The notes: a model not told the origin generated them from the sequence alone. A stretch of DNA of 64,000 nucleotides from CBDHDJ01 sp965261645 (GCA_965261645.1 CBDHDJ010000004.1:1798001-1862000), one strand, 5' to 3'; counted from the stretch's first letter, positions 36,097 to 51,080 are shown. Translations and numbers: made by a program.

Positions 36097-36968
36097 TCAC
36101 TGCAGCAGACCGGCCAGAGTCGTGCCGATGGCCGCCGGCGAATCGGCCACCGCAATGCCCGCCGCGCGGAGCGCCTCGATCTTGTCGCCGGCGCCGCCCT
36201 GCCCGCCCGAGATGATCGCACCGGCATGGCCCATGCGCCGGCCCGGCGGCGCGGTCACGCCGGCGATGAATCCGAGCGTCGGCTTCTTGACGTTGCTCGC
36301 CGTCAGGAAGGCCGCCGCGTCCTCCTCCGCCGTACCACCGATCTCGCCAATCATGATGATGGCCTCGGTTTCGTCATCGGCCAGGAACAATTCCAGGCAA
36401 TCGATGAAATTCGTGCCGTTCACTGGATCGCCGCCGATCCCGATGCAGGTCGATTGGCCGAGGCCGGCGGCCGTGGTCTGGGCGACGGCCTCGTAGGTCA
36501 GCGTGCCGGAGCGCGACACGATGCCCACCTTGCCGCGCTGGTGGATATGGCCCGGCATGATGCCGATCTTGCATTGGTCCGGCGTAATGACGCCCGGGCA
36601 GTTGGGTCCAACAAGCCGCGTCGCCGTCCCCTGCAGCGCGCGCTTGACGCGCACCATGTCGAGCACCGGGATGCCTTCGGTGATGCACACCACGAGCGCC
36701 ACGCCCGCGTCGATGGCCTCGAGAATCGCATCCGCGGCGAACGGCGGCGGCACGTAGATCGCGGAGGCATTCGCTCCGGTCTTTTGCACCGCTTCCTCGA
36801 CGGTGTCGAACACCGGCAGATCGAGATGAGCGGTGCCGCCCTTACCCGGCGTCACGCCGCCCACCATCTTGGTTCCGTACTCGATGGCCTGCTCGGAATG
36901 GAACGTGCCCTGCGACCCGGTGAAGCCCTGGCAGATCACCTTCGTCGCGGCGTTGACCAGAACCGCCA

Positions 36969-36969
<1 letters not shown>
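36097..36969 (-). CDS. sucD: succinyl-CoA ligase alpha subunit
   Basis: 290 residues. Binds CoA (GFTGSQGTFHSEQAI) and carries the phosphohistidine in RMGHAGAIISGGQGGA. It overlaps the sucC stop by one base, so the two subunits are translationally coupled. Confidence 0.97.
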
Positions 36970-38138
<1,169 letters not shown>

Positions 38139-38183
38139 GACGTCCGCTGCGGCGTGAGGGGAGGTTGAGGGAGTGAAGCGGAC

Positions 38184-39221
<1,038 letters not shown>

Positions 39222-39316
39222 GCTCACTCCCTGCTCTCATCGTCCCCCACCGCCGGGGCAGCGCCAAGTCTTTGCTAACTAACGCGATTCGCCACCCGCC
39301 GCAAGGACAAGCCAAC

Positions 39317-39346
39317 CCTTGAAACATGGCGAAGAGAGATAAATTA
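39317..39346 (+). promoter_or_regulatory. possible heat-shock-type promoter upstream of htpG
   Basis: CCCTTGAAA at 39316-39324, a good match to an RpoH -35 element, is followed about 15-16 bases later by the AT-rich ATAAATTA at 39339-39346. The location about 75-100 bp before the htpG start fits a chaperone gene. The -10 match is weak. Confidence 0.35.
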
Positions 39347-39416
39347 TGGGTTTACGACTCATGACTGTGGTTGAACGGATGGCAGGAACGCCTCCCGATA
39401 ACGCGCCGGTAAACCC

Positions 39417-41300
39417 ATGACAGAGGAAACCCTCGGCTTTCAAGCGGAAGTCAGCAAGCTTCTCGCCATCGTCGCCAACGCGCTCTACAGCGAGAAGGAG
39501 ATCTTTCTCCGCGAGCTGATCTCCAACGCCTCGGACGCCTGCGACCGCCTGCGCTACGCGGCCCTGACCGAGGCCGAGCTCACCGCCGATGATCCCCAGT
39601 TCCGCGTTGCCATCACCGTCGACAAAAAGACCAAACGCTTGAGCGTGGCCGACAATGGCGTTGGCATGAACCACGATGAGCTGATCGCCAATCTCGGCAC
39701 CATTGCGCGCTCGGGCACGACGGCGTTCCTCGAGCAACTCTCGGGCGATGCCAGTAAGGACGTGAGCCTCATCGGCCAGTTCGGCGTCGGCTTCTATTCG
39801 GCCTTCATCGTCGCCGATGGGGTGAGCGTCATCAGCCGCAAAGCGGGCGAAGCGGAGGCGTGGCAGTGGCAATCCGATGGGCAGGGCGAGTTCACCGTCG
39901 CCCCGGCCGAACGTGAGGGCCGCGGCACCACCGTGACGCTCCACCTCAAGAAAGGCGAGGACGAGTTTCTCGACCCCGCACGGCTCGAACGCATCATCAA
40001 GTCCTATTCCGATCATATCGCCCATCCGATTACGCTCACCGGCGAGGGCGCCGATGGGGCGGCGCCCGTGAACACCGCCTCGGCGCTGTGGACACGGCCC
40101 AAGAAGGACATCACGGCGGAGCAGTACAAGGAGCTCTACCACCACGCCGGGCACGCGTTCGACGATCCGTGGCTGACCGTCCACAGCCGCGCCGAGGGCA
40201 AGATCGAATACACGTTCCTGTTGTTCATCCCCTCGGCGGTGCCGTTCGACCTCTTCGATCCGATGCGCAAGCCCCGGGTCAAGCTCTACGTCAAGCGCGT
40301 CTTCATCACCGACGAATGCGAGGATCTGGTGCCCCCATACCTCCGCTTCGTGCGGGGAATCGTCGATTCGGAGGATCTCTCGCTCAACATCAGCCGCGAG
40401 ATGCTGCAGAACAACCCCTTGGTGCGCACCATCTCCAAAGCGCTGGTCAAGCGTGTCCTCAAGGAGCTGGTGAAAAAGGCGGACAAGGCGCCCGAGGAAT
40501 ACGCCCAGTTCTGGACGAACTTCGGCGCCGTGCTCAAGGAGGGCATCTACGAGGATACCGATCAGCGCGAGACTCTTCTCACGCTCGTCCGATTCCGGAC
40601 CACGCAGTCGGGCGAGGGGCTCGTCTCGCTCGCCGACTATGTGGGCCGCATGAAGGAGGGCCAGGACGCGATCTACACCATCAACGGCGATGACCCGGCC
40701 GCGCTCGTCAAGAGCCCGCAGCTCGAAGGGTTCACCGCGCGCGGGGTCGAGGTGCTGCTGCTCACCGATCCGATCGATGAGTTCTGGGTTCCCATCGTCG
40801 GCGCATGCGATTCCAAGTCCTTCAGGTCGGTGACCCGCGGCGGCGCGGAGTTAAGCGGGATCAAGAGCGAAGCGAAGGAATCCGGGCCCGAGGCCGAGGA
40901 CGCAGCGGCCGATGACCGCATCGGCACTTTGATCGCGCTGCTCAAGCTCACTCTCGGCGACCGCGTGAAGGACGTGCGCCGCTCAGACCGCCTGACCGAA
41001 AGCGCCGTGTGCCTGGTCGCCGACGAGGGCGACATCGACATGCACCTCGAACGCTTGCTCAAACAGAACCGGCGCGAAACGGGCGCCGGCCCGCGCATCC
41101 TCGAGATCAACCCGCGCCACCCCCTGATCGGCGTTCTCGCCCAAGCCGCGAGCCGCGAGGGCGCGGTGGATGCATTGAGCGATGCGGCGGAGTTGTTGCT
41201 CGAACAGGCGATGATCCTCGAGGGCGAGCCGGTGCCCGACCCGGCGGGCTTCTCGCGCCGCCTCAACGAGACCTTGGTCAAGGCGCTGGCCGCCACCTGA
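39417..41300 (+). CDS. htpG: molecular chaperone HtpG (Hsp90)
   Basis: 627 residues. N-terminal GHKL ATPase: EIFLRELISNASDACDRLRY, ADNGVGMN and GQFGVGFYSAFIVAD. The middle domain has the catalytic-loop arginine region (NISREMLQNNPLVRTI), and a dimerisation domain lies at the C-terminus. It helps fold and protect proteins under stress. Divergent from mdh. Confidence 0.97.
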   Translation: MTEETLGFQAEVSKLLAIVANALYSEKEIFLRELISNASDACDRLRYAALTEAELTADDPQFRVAITVDKKTKRLSVADNGVGMNHDELIANLGTIARSGTTAFLEQLSGDASKDVSLIGQFGVGFYSAFIVADGVSVISRKAGEAEAWQWQSDGQGEFTVAPAEREGRGTTVTLHLKKGEDEFLDPARLERIIKSYSDHIAHPITLTGEGADGAAPVNTASALWTRPKKDITAEQYKELYHHAGHAFDDPWLTVHSRAEGKIEYTFLLFIPSAVPFDLFDPMRKPRVKLYVKRVFITDECEDLVPPYLRFVRGIVDSEDLSLNISREMLQNNPLVRTISKALVKRVLKELVKKADKAPEEYAQFWTNFGAVLKEGIYEDTDQRETLLTLVRFRTTQSGEGLVSLADYVGRMKEGQDAIYTINGDDPAALVKSPQLEGFTARGVEVLLLTDPIDEFWVPIVGACDSKSFRSVTRGGAELSGIKSEAKESGPEAEDAAADDRIGTLIALLKLTLGDRVKDVRRSDRLTESAVCLVADEGDIDMHLERLLKQNRRETGAGPRILEINPRHPLIGVLAQAASREGAVDALSDAAELLLEQAMILEGEPVPDPAGFSRRLNETLVKALAAT

Positions 41301-41320
41301 CGCGAACCCCGGCGCCCAGC

Positions 41321-41344
41321 AAAAACCCGGCCGTCGGGCCGGGT
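41321..41344 (-). terminator. Rho-independent terminator of the DUF1223 gene
   Basis: ACCCGGCC (41325-41332) pairs with GGCCGGGT (41337-41344) across a 4-base loop. On the minus strand the stem is followed by five T residues (41321-41325). It lies 25 bp past the stop of the minus-strand gene and just after the convergent htpG. Confidence 0.75.
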
Positions 41345-41368
41345 GCGCCGGGCTCGTGCGAAGCGGGT

Positions 41369-42106
41369 TCAGGAGCTGTCGTCGAGCGCCATGCGGGCGG
41401 CCCCGATGATCGGTCCGTGACCGATGCCCTGCACGATGACGGCACAGCCGTCGCGGCCGCCCTCACGCAGATCGCTGAGCCCGAGCGGGAGGGTCCGGGC
41501 CTCGCCCGCCCACAGGCCGAGATGGCGGATCTCGCGGACGATGTTGTGGTAGCGCAGCGTGCGGCCGGCATTCTCACCGCGGGCGATGTCGACCTCGCGG
41601 GAGCTATCGTAGCGGAACAGCCAGATGTCAGCCGGCCCATCGATCTCGCTGGACGCGGGGATATGCGCCACGACGTTGCCCCCCTCGCCGGCCTCGAGGA
41701 CGATCGCGAGATGCGCACCGCGGTCCTCCTGGGCGCGCCGGATGGCCCGTTCGATCGCGTCGATGTTGGAGCCGACGACGTGCGCAGCGCCGCCGATCAC
41801 CATTTGCGGCGTATAGACCGAGTTGCGACCGAAGGAGCGACCGTAAGCGCGCTGACGGTCGGTCGCGGCTGCCGAGCCGAAGATGTCCTGCCAGCCGAGA
41901 TAATCCCAATAGGTGATGTGTTGTCCGAGCGCGATCACGTCGTCGCGTTTGGCCAACTCGCCGAGCGCCAAATCGGCCGGCGGGCATGAATTACAGCCTT
42001 GCGAGGTGAACAGCTCGACGACGGTGAGCGCTTCACCAGCGCGCGCCTCGCCCGACAAGACGGCCGCCAGCGCGGCGGCAAGCAGATACCCGGTCCAACG
42101 TTTCAT
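41369..42106 (-). CDS. DUF1223 thioredoxin-like exported protein
   Basis: 245 residues. A signal peptide (GYLLAAALAAVLSGEARA) precedes a thioredoxin-like fold with a CxxC in VELFTSQGCNSCPPAD and YTPQMVIGGAAHVVGSN. It is periplasmic by prediction. Family members have no confirmed activity; a redox role is inferred from the CxxC. Single gene with its own terminator. Confidence 0.85.
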   Translation of the reverse strand: MKRWTGYLLAAALAAVLSGEARAGEALTVVELFTSQGCNSCPPADLALGELAKRDDVIALGQHITYWDYLGWQDIFGSAAATDRQRAYGRSFGRNSVYTPQMVIGGAAHVVGSNIDAIERAIRRAQEDRGAHLAIVLEAGEGGNVVAHIPASSEIDGPADIWLFRYDSSREVDIARGENAGRTLRYHNIVREIRHLGLWAGEARTLPLGLSDLREGGRDGCAVIVQGIGHGPIIGAARMALDDSS

Positions 42107-42185
42107 GGGGCGCTATTTAGCCGGGACGACCCGGCAAACGCGAATCACGTCTCGGTGAGGACGCGTGAGGGGCCGGCGGCCAGCG

Positions 42186-44957
<2,772 letters not shown>

Positions 44958-45256
44958 GGCCGTCCTCCCCTTACCGGTCACGGTGCCTTGTGGCGAAGCG
45001 CCCGATGAAAGGGCGCTCCATTTCAGCTAAGTGTGGGTGCAAGGCTTGTGCTTTGCAACCACAGCTCGCAAGATTTTCACACCAGCGAGCAGATCAATGT
45101 CCTTATGCCGGCTGCGGACCGGGGTGAGGGAGCAGGCGCGGGCCCAGGCATTTCTTGACGGCCGGGGCCAGCGGTAGCGTTCCGATCGAGGGTAAGCTGG
45201 GCTACCCTGCGTCGCCCGGCAACGACGCAATCATCAAAGAGGGAGCGGACGGCGTG
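44958..45256. other. divergent intergenic region between acnA and ccmA
   Basis: About 300 bp. It contains a hairpin GCGCCC (44998-45003) / GGGCGC (45011-45016) in the acnA leader and the acnA ribosome site. A further short inverted repeat (CTGCGTCG with CGACGCAA) lies near 45209-45230. No gene is seen. Promoters for both directions are expected here but none is convincing. Confidence 0.4.
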
Positions 45257-45895
45257 ATGTTCGAAGGGCGGGACCTCGCTTGCATACGTGGCGACCGGGT
45301 GATTTTCGAGGGCCTCGATTTCACCGTCGCGGAAGGCACGGCACTGTGGCTCAAAGGCCCCAACGGCAGCGGCAAATCGAGCCTGCTCAGGCTCACCGCA
45401 GGGCTGATGCGCCCCGCCGCCGGTCGCATCACCTGGACCGACGACGATATCGCCAAGAACCGCGAAGCGCACCGCGCGCGGCTCGCCTATGTCGGCCATC
45501 TCGATGCCATGAAGGCCACCCTGACAGCGGCCGAGAATCTGACATTCTGGGCCGGGGTCACATCGGCATCCAGCGCCACCGACAGGGGCCCGATCGGCGC
45601 CGCGCTCGAGCGGTTCGGCTTGACCGCCCTCGCCGATGTGCCGGCGCGCTTGCTCTCGGCCGGCGAGCGCCGCCGCGCCAATCTCGCCCGCCTAGCCGTC
45701 ACCGCCGTGCCGCTTTGGCTCCTCGATGAACCGACGGTCGCGCTCGACGAGGCGAGCATCGCCGCCTTCACCGAACTCCTCACCCGGCATCTCGAGGGCG
45801 GCGGCATTGCGCTGATCGCCGCCCACGCCGCGCTCGAGATCGGCGCGATGCCGGTCCTCGATCTCGATCAACGCCGCCAACGGGCCGCCGCGTGA
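45257..45895 (+). CDS. ccmA: heme exporter ATP-binding protein CcmA
   Basis: About 212 residues, ABC ATPase of the CcmABCD complex that releases holo-CcmE. Walker A GPNGSGKSSLLRL, signature LSAGERRRANLARL, Walker B LWLLDEPTVALD and the H-loop AAHAAL. Start ATG 45257 (or GTG 45254), with GAGGGAG upstream. Overlaps ccmB by four bases. Confidence 0.95.
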   Translation: MFEGRDLACIRGDRVIFEGLDFTVAEGTALWLKGPNGSGKSSLLRLTAGLMRPAAGRITWTDDDIAKNREAHRARLAYVGHLDAMKATLTAAENLTFWAGVTSASSATDRGPIGAALERFGLTALADVPARLLSAGERRRANLARLAVTAVPLWLLDEPTVALDEASIAAFTELLTRHLEGGGIALIAAHAALEIGAMPVLDLDQRRQRAAA

Positions 45896-46557
45896 AACCT
45901 TTTCTCGAAATTGTCAGGCGCGATGTCACGCTCGCGCTGAGGCAAGGCAGCGCAGCGCCGCTTGCCGTCGCCTTCTTCGTGATCACGGTGACGATTTTTC
46001 CCCTCGGCATCGGCCCGGACAGCGCCATTCTTTCGCGCATCAGCGTCGGCGTGATCTGGGTGGCGGCGCTGCTGTCCGCCATGCTGTCGCTCGATCGCTT
46101 GTTTCAGGCCGATTTTGAGGACGGCAGCCTCGATCTGCTGGCGCTCGCGCCGCTGCCGCTCGAATTCACGGTGATCGGCAAGTGTCTGGCCCATTGGCTG
46201 ACCACGGGCCTGCCGTTGATGATCGCCGCTCCGCTTCTCGCGCTTTTGCTCAACATGGAGGCCAAGGGCTTCGTCATTCTCCTCGCCGCCATGGCGCTCG
46301 GCACGCCGAGCCTCAGTCTGATCGGCGCGATCGGCGCCGCGTTGACGGTGGGCGTTCGCCGCGGCGGGGTGCTGCTCTCCCTGCTTGTCCTGCCGCTCTA
46401 CATCCCGGTGTTGATCTTCGGCGCGACGGCCGTCGAGGTGGCGATCACCGGGTTCGGGCCGCGGCCGCATCTCCTCATTCTCGGGGCCATTCTGCTGGGC
46501 GCCCTGGCGTTGACGCCGTGGGCCAGCGCGGCGGCGCTCCGGCTTAACCTTGAATAG
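45892..46557 (+). CDS. ccmB: heme exporter membrane protein CcmB
   Basis: 221 residues with six predicted membrane helices, for example PLAVAFFVITVTIFPLGIGP. The conserved LFQADFEDGSLDLLALAPLP follows the second helix. It is the membrane partner of CcmA. GTG start overlaps the ccmA stop (GTGA). Confidence 0.95.
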   Translation: MKPFLEIVRRDVTLALRQGSAAPLAVAFFVITVTIFPLGIGPDSAILSRISVGVIWVAALLSAMLSLDRLFQADFEDGSLDLLALAPLPLEFTVIGKCLAHWLTTGLPLMIAAPLLALLLNMEAKGFVILLAAMALGTPSLSLIGAIGAALTVGVRRGGVLLSLLVLPLYIPVLIFGATAVEVAITGFGPRPHLLILGAILLGALALTPWASAAALRLNLE

Positions 46558-46649
46558 GGCGTGCACGGCCTATCACAAGGTCGCGAGGCGAGCGCCCCAG
46601 GCCGGCCCGCATGTTGCACCCCGATCATGGCTGTCGCACTATCTCGACC

Positions 46650-47366
46650 ATGCAACGTTTCGCCAATCCCGGCCGCTTTCTGCGCCTGACCTCCGCGGTA
46701 TTTCCGTGGTGCGCCGGGCTCGCGGCCGTATTGATCGCCGCCGGTCTGTATCTCGGCCTGTTCGAGGCCCCGCCCGATTATCAGCAGGGCGAAAGTGTGC
46801 GCATCATGTTCGTCCACGTGCCGGCGGCGTGGATGGCGCTGATGATCTACGCCGTGATGGCGCTCACCAGCGCCATCGGCCTGATCTGGAAACACCCGGT
46901 CGCCGATCTCGTCGCCAAGTCGTGTGCGCCGATCGGCGCCTGTTTCACCCTGGTGGCGCTCGTCACGGGCTCGCTCTGGGGCCAGCCCATGTGGGGCACC
47001 TGGTGGGTGTGGGACGCGCGCCTGACCTCGATGCTGATCCTGTTCTTCCTTTACCTCGGCTACATGGCGCTGTGGCAGGCCTTCGAGGACCAGGCGAAGG
47101 CGGCCAAGGCCGCTGCCATTCTCGCGCTCGTCGGCGTCGTCAACCTGCCGATCATCAAGTTCTCGGTCGATTGGTGGAACACGCTGCACCAGCCGGCGAG
47201 CGTAGCCCGACTGGATGGCCCGTCGATTCACGTCTCGCTGCTTGTGCCCCTTCTGGTCATGGCGGCCGGTTTCATGGCCTATTTCCTGACCGTGCTCATC
47301 CTGCGCGTGCGCCGTGAGCTCACCGTCCGCAAGATCCGCGTGTTGCATCTGAGTGCTGAGGCTTAG
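46650..47366 (+). CDS. ccmC: heme exporter protein CcmC
   Basis: 238 residues, six helices. Heme-handling WWD domain WGQPMWGTWWVWDARLTSM with flanking histidines in MFVHVPAAW and DGPSIHVSLLVPL. Attaches heme covalently to CcmE. ATG 46650 (MQRFANPGRFLRL) is chosen over 46611 because it fits the family N-terminus. Confidence 0.95.
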   Translation: MQRFANPGRFLRLTSAVFPWCAGLAAVLIAAGLYLGLFEAPPDYQQGESVRIMFVHVPAAWMALMIYAVMALTSAIGLIWKHPVADLVAKSCAPIGACFTLVALVTGSLWGQPMWGTWWVWDARLTSMLILFFLYLGYMALWQAFEDQAKAAKAAAILALVGVVNLPIIKFSVDWWNTLHQPASVARLDGPSIHVSLLVPLLVMAAGFMAYFLTVLILRVRRELTVRKIRVLHLSAEA

Positions 47367-47379
47367 ATAGAATGAGGAA

Positions 47380-47604
47380 ATGGCGGAACTGAACACCTTC
47401 CTCGCCATGGGTGGTTACGCGGCGTATGTGTGGCCTGCCTTCGCCGTCACTGCCATCGTCATAATCGGGCTTCTGATCGTGAGCGCGCGCGGGCTCCGCG
47501 CCGACGAGCGCACACTCGAGATGCTGCAGGCCGACCGGCGGAAACTGAGAGAGAGCCCTGCACCCACCACGCCCACGGCACCGGAGAGAGCGCATGGCAC
47601 CTAA
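47380..47604 (+). CDS. ccmD: heme exporter protein CcmD
   Basis: 74 residues with one membrane helix (YVWPAFAVTAIVIIGLLIVS) and the family GGYAAYVW just before it. Needed to release holo-CcmE from CcmABC. Overlaps ccmE by 11 bp. Confidence 0.9.
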   Translation: MAELNTFLAMGGYAAYVWPAFAVTAIVIIGLLIVSARGLRADERTLEMLQADRRKLRESPAPTTPTAPERAHGT

Positions 47605-48049
47605 GCGCCAGCGCCTCTATCTCGTCATCGGCGGGCTCGCGCTCCTTGGTGTGGCGGCGGCCCTCGTGCTCCTGGCCTTTGAAGACAACCTCGTCTTCTT
47701 CTATAGCCCGAGCGAGGTGATCGCCCAGGACGTTCCGGCCGACCGCCGCTTCCGCCTCGGTGGCTTGGTCGAAGAGCACAGCGTGGTTCGCGAAGGCGTC
47801 ACCATACGATTCCGCGTGACCGACCTGGCCCACACCATCCCGGTCACCTTCGAGGGCCTGCTGCCCGATCTGTTCCGCGAGGGCCAGGGCATCGTCGCCG
47901 AGGGCACGCTTGATGGCAACGGGGTGTTCGTCGCCGCCGAGGTGCTCGCCAAGCACGATGAGGCCTACATGCCGCCCGAGGTCGCCGACGCCCTCAAGAA
48001 GGCGGGGCGCTGGCGCGCAGGCTCGCCCACCGGGGCCGCATCGCCATGA
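47594..48049 (+). CDS. ccmE: cytochrome c maturation heme chaperone CcmE
   Basis: 151 residues. An N-terminal anchor (YLVIGGLALLGVAAALVLLA) is followed by an OB-fold domain in the periplasm. His121, which binds heme covalently, and Tyr125 are in LAKHDEAYMPPEV. Overlaps ccmF by four bases. Confidence 0.96.
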   Translation: MAPKRQRLYLVIGGLALLGVAAALVLLAFEDNLVFFYSPSEVIAQDVPADRRFRLGGLVEEHSVVREGVTIRFRVTDLAHTIPVTFEGLLPDLFREGQGIVAEGTLDGNGVFVAAEVLAKHDEAYMPPEVADALKKAGRWRAGSPTGAASP

Positions 48050-50037
48050 TCGCCGAGATCGGCCATTACGCGCTCGTTCTAGCACTTGCGCTTGCCGTGG
48101 TGCAGGGCACGCTGCCGCTGATCGGCGCCCAGCGCGGCGATGCGGTCTGGATGGGGCTCGCCCGGCCGGCCGCGGTGACGCAGTGCGCCTTTGTCATCAT
48201 CGCGTTCCTCGCCCTGATGCACGCCTACGTCACCTCCGATTTCTCCATCGTCAACGTGGCGCAGAACTCGCACACCGCCAAGCCGCTGCTCTACAAGATC
48301 TCCGGCCTGTGGGGCAATCACGAAGGCTCGCTCTTGCTCTGGGTGCTGATCCTCACCCTGTTCGGGGCCGCGGTGGCCCTGTTCGGCGGCAACCTGCCGC
48401 CTGGGCTGAGGGCCCGCGCGCTCGCCGTCCAGGGCCTGATCAGCGTGGGCTTCTTGCTATTCACGCTGTTCACCTCGAACCCCTTCGAGCGCATGATCCC
48501 GCCGCCGCTCGAGGGCGACGGCCTCAACCCGCTTCTCCAGGACCCGGGTCTCGCGTTTCATCCGCCGTTTCTCTATCTCGGCTATGTCGGCTTCTCGATG
48601 GCCTTCTCCTTTGCCGTCGCGGCGCTGATCGAAGGCCGCGTCGATCCCGCCTGGGCGCGCTGGGTGCGCCCGTGGACGCTGGCCGCCTGGTGCTTTTTGA
48701 CCGTCGGGGTGACGCTCGGCAGCTGGTGGGCCTATTACGAGCTTGGCTGGGGCGGCTGGTGGTTCTGGGACCCGGTCGAGAACGCCTCGTTCATGCCGTG
48801 GCTGGCCGGCACGGCGCTCCTGCATTCCGCCATCGTCGTCGAGAAGCGGGATGCCTTGAAGAGCTGGACGATTCTGCTCGCCATCGTCACCTTCAGCCTG
48901 AGCCTGCTCGGCACCTTCCTGGTGCGCTCGGGCGTCTTGTCCTCGGTCCACGCCTTCGCCACCGACCCCGAACGCGGCGTGTTCATTCTCGCCTTTCTCA
49001 TACTGGTCGTGGGCGGCTCGCTCACCCTCTATGCGGTCCGCGCGCCGGCACTAAAGACCTCCGGCCTGTTCGCCCCGATCAGCCGCGAGGGGAGCCTGAT
49101 ATTCAACAACCTCCTGCTGGTGACGGCGGCGGGAACCATTTTCCTCGGCACCATGTATCCGCTGTTTCTCGACGCGCTGACCGGCCAGAAGGTCTCGGTC
49201 GGGCCGCCTTATTTCAATGCCACCTTCGGCCCGCTCATGGTGCCGCTGATCGCAGTGATGGCGATCGGCCCGCTGCTGCCCTGGAAACGCGCCGACCTGG
49301 CCGGCGCGCTGGCCCGCCTCAAGCTCGCCTTCGCGGCCACCGCGGCGCTCGTGCTTATCGGGCTCTACGTCACCTCCGGCGGGCCGATCCTGGCGGTCCT
49401 CGGCTTGGGGCTGGCGGCGTGGCTCGGCGTGGGCACGCTCGTCCAGTTCGCCGAGCGGATCAAGCTCGGCCGCGCGCCGCTTGCCGAAACCTGGCACCGG
49501 GCCCGGCATCTGCCCCGCGCCACCTATGGCATGACCATCGCCCATGGCGGCGTGGGCCTCGTGATCATGGGGATCATCGCCTCGACGGCGTGGGAGACCG
49601 AACAGCTCAAGGTCATGCGGCCGGGCGAGACCACCGCCTTTGCCGGCTATGACGTGACCTTCGAGGGTACCGAGGCCGTCCCCGGCCCGAATTACAGCGC
49701 CGTGCGCGGCACTTTCACGGTCAGGCGCGAAGGCGCCGTGATAGCCCGGCTCGAGCCCGAAACGCGCAACTACCCGACGCCGCCGATGCAGACCTCCGAG
49801 GCCGCCATCCGCCCGACGCCGCTGGCCGACTTCTACGCCGTGATCGGCGAGGCCGACGGGACCGGCGGGTGGGCGACGCGGCTCTACCACAAGCCGCTCA
49901 TCCACTGGATCTGGTTCGGCGCCCTCATTATGGTATTCGGCGGTCTTGTGTCCTTGAGCGATCGCCGCTACCGCGTCGGCGCGCCGGCCCGCAAGAGAAG
50001 CCCGCCGCCAGTCGGCGCCGAGCCCGCCGGCGCTTGA
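48046..50037 (+). CDS. ccmF: heme lyase CcmF
   Basis: 663 residues, about 14-15 membrane helices. WWD domain WGGWWFWDPVENASFMPWL and heme-binding histidines (for example in GNHEGSLLLW and LLQDPGLAFHPPFLYLG). Joins heme to apocytochrome c together with CcmH and CcmI. Next gene 10 bp downstream. Confidence 0.96.
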   Translation: MIAEIGHYALVLALALAVVQGTLPLIGAQRGDAVWMGLARPAAVTQCAFVIIAFLALMHAYVTSDFSIVNVAQNSHTAKPLLYKISGLWGNHEGSLLLWVLILTLFGAAVALFGGNLPPGLRARALAVQGLISVGFLLFTLFTSNPFERMIPPPLEGDGLNPLLQDPGLAFHPPFLYLGYVGFSMAFSFAVAALIEGRVDPAWARWVRPWTLAAWCFLTVGVTLGSWWAYYELGWGGWWFWDPVENASFMPWLAGTALLHSAIVVEKRDALKSWTILLAIVTFSLSLLGTFLVRSGVLSSVHAFATDPERGVFILAFLILVVGGSLTLYAVRAPALKTSGLFAPISREGSLIFNNLLLVTAAGTIFLGTMYPLFLDALTGQKVSVGPPYFNATFGPLMVPLIAVMAIGPLLPWKRADLAGALARLKLAFAATAALVLIGLYVTSGGPILAVLGLGLAAWLGVGTLVQFAERIKLGRAPLAETWHRARHLPRATYGMTIAHGGVGLVIMGIIASTAWETEQLKVMRPGETTAFAGYDVTFEGTEAVPGPNYSAVRGTFTVRREGAVIARLEPETRNYPTPPMQTSEAAIRPTPLADFYAVIGEADGTGGWATRLYHKPLIHWIWFGALIMVFGGLVSLSDRRYRVGAPARKRSPPPVGAEPAGA

Positions 50038-50047
50038 AGATCGGGCC

Positions 50048-50581
50048 ATGCGCCTCGGCCACGCCCTCCCCATCGCGCTGTTCGCGGCACTGGCGCTCGC
50101 GCTCGGCATCGGCCTCACCTTAACCCCGCGTGACATTCCCTCGGCCCTGATCGGTAAACCGGTGCCCGCGTTCGACCTGCCGCCGGTCGTGGACCGCGAG
50201 CTCGGGCTGGCCAGCACCGATCTCCGCAGGGGCGAGGTCTCGCTGGTCAATGTGTTCGCGTCCTGGTGCGCCGCCTGCCGGGTGGAGCACCCGCTGCTCA
50301 TGGCGCTCCACCGTGAGGGCGTCGTGGCGGTCCACGGGTTGGCCTACAAGGACCGCTCCGAAAACGCCGATCGCTGGCTCGACCGCTTCGGTGATCCCTA
50401 TACACGCACCGGCCTCGATCTGAGCGGCCGGGTGGCCATCGACTGGGGAGTCTATGGCGTGCCCGAAACCTTCGTCGTCGACGGTGCGGGCCGCATCATC
50501 GAAAAGCATATCGGCCCCATCACTCCGCGCGATCTCGAGGAGAAGATCCTCCCGGCGATCGCCCGGGCGCGGGGGTCATGA
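50048..50581 (+). CDS. ccmG: thiol:disulfide interchange protein CcmG/DsbE
   Basis: 177 residues. N-terminal anchor and thioredoxin fold with Cys74/Cys77 in FASWCAACRVEHP and the cis-proline loop YGVPETFVVDG. Reduces apocytochrome c cysteines in the periplasm. The ATGAGATGA junction couples it to ccmH. Confidence 0.95.
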   Translation: MRLGHALPIALFAALALALGIGLTLTPRDIPSALIGKPVPAFDLPPVVDRELGLASTDLRRGEVSLVNVFASWCAACRVEHPLLMALHREGVVAVHGLAYKDRSENADRWLDRFGDPYTRTGLDLSGRVAIDWGVYGVPETFVVDGAGRIIEKHIGPITPRDLEEKILPAIARARGS

Positions 50582-50582
50582 G

Positions 50583-51068
50583 ATGAGGCTCGTCGCTATC
50601 CTGGGGCTGGCGCTGGTGTGGGGCGTCGCGGCCCTTGCCGTGCCGCCCTCGCCGGCGCTGGCCATCGGCGCCGAGGAGACCCTGCCCGATTCCGCCCTGG
50701 AGGCGCGTGCGGTGGCGATCCACAAGCTGCTGCGCTGCCTTGTCTGCCAGAACCAGTCGATCCACGACTCCAACGCCGATTTGGCCCGCGACTTGCGGCG
50801 CATCGTGCGCGAACGCCTCGCCACGGGGGAGAACGACGAGCAGGTGATCGATTTCGTCGTCTCGCGCTATGGCGACTGGGTGCTGCTGAGGCCGCCCTTC
50901 AAGGGAACGACGCTTGTGCTGTGGCTCGGCCCGGCAGTGCTTCTCGCCGCCGCCGCCTCCGGGGTGATCTCCTATTTCCGCCGCCGCCAGCGCCACGGTG
51001 CGCCGGATGCGCCTCTTACGGCCGAGGAACGGCGCCGGCTCGAGGCGTTGCTCGAGGACGAGAGCTGA
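50583..51068 (+). CDS. ccmH: cytochrome c maturation protein CcmH (CcmL-type)
   Basis: 161 residues. Signal peptide, the LRCLVCQNQSI motif with Cys52/Cys55, and a C-terminal membrane helix (LVLWLGPAVLLAAAASGVISYF) with the WVLLRPPFK segment before it. Receives reducing equivalents from CcmG. ATG 50583 chosen for the signal peptide. Confidence 0.94.
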   Translation: MRLVAILGLALVWGVAALAVPPSPALAIGAEETLPDSALEARAVAIHKLLRCLVCQNQSIHDSNADLARDLRRIVRERLATGENDEQVIDFVVSRYGDWVLLRPPFKGTTLVLWLGPAVLLAAAASGVISYFRRRQRHGAPDAPLTAEERRRLEALLEDES

Positions 51069-51080
51069 CGGGAGGCCGCG

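Noticed and set aside
34592..36496. Long plus-strand open frame opposite sucA (and similar long frames opposite atpD, sucB, priA and acnA)
   Set aside because: These are antisense mirrors of GC-rich genes, with no ribosome sites, domains or sensible composition.
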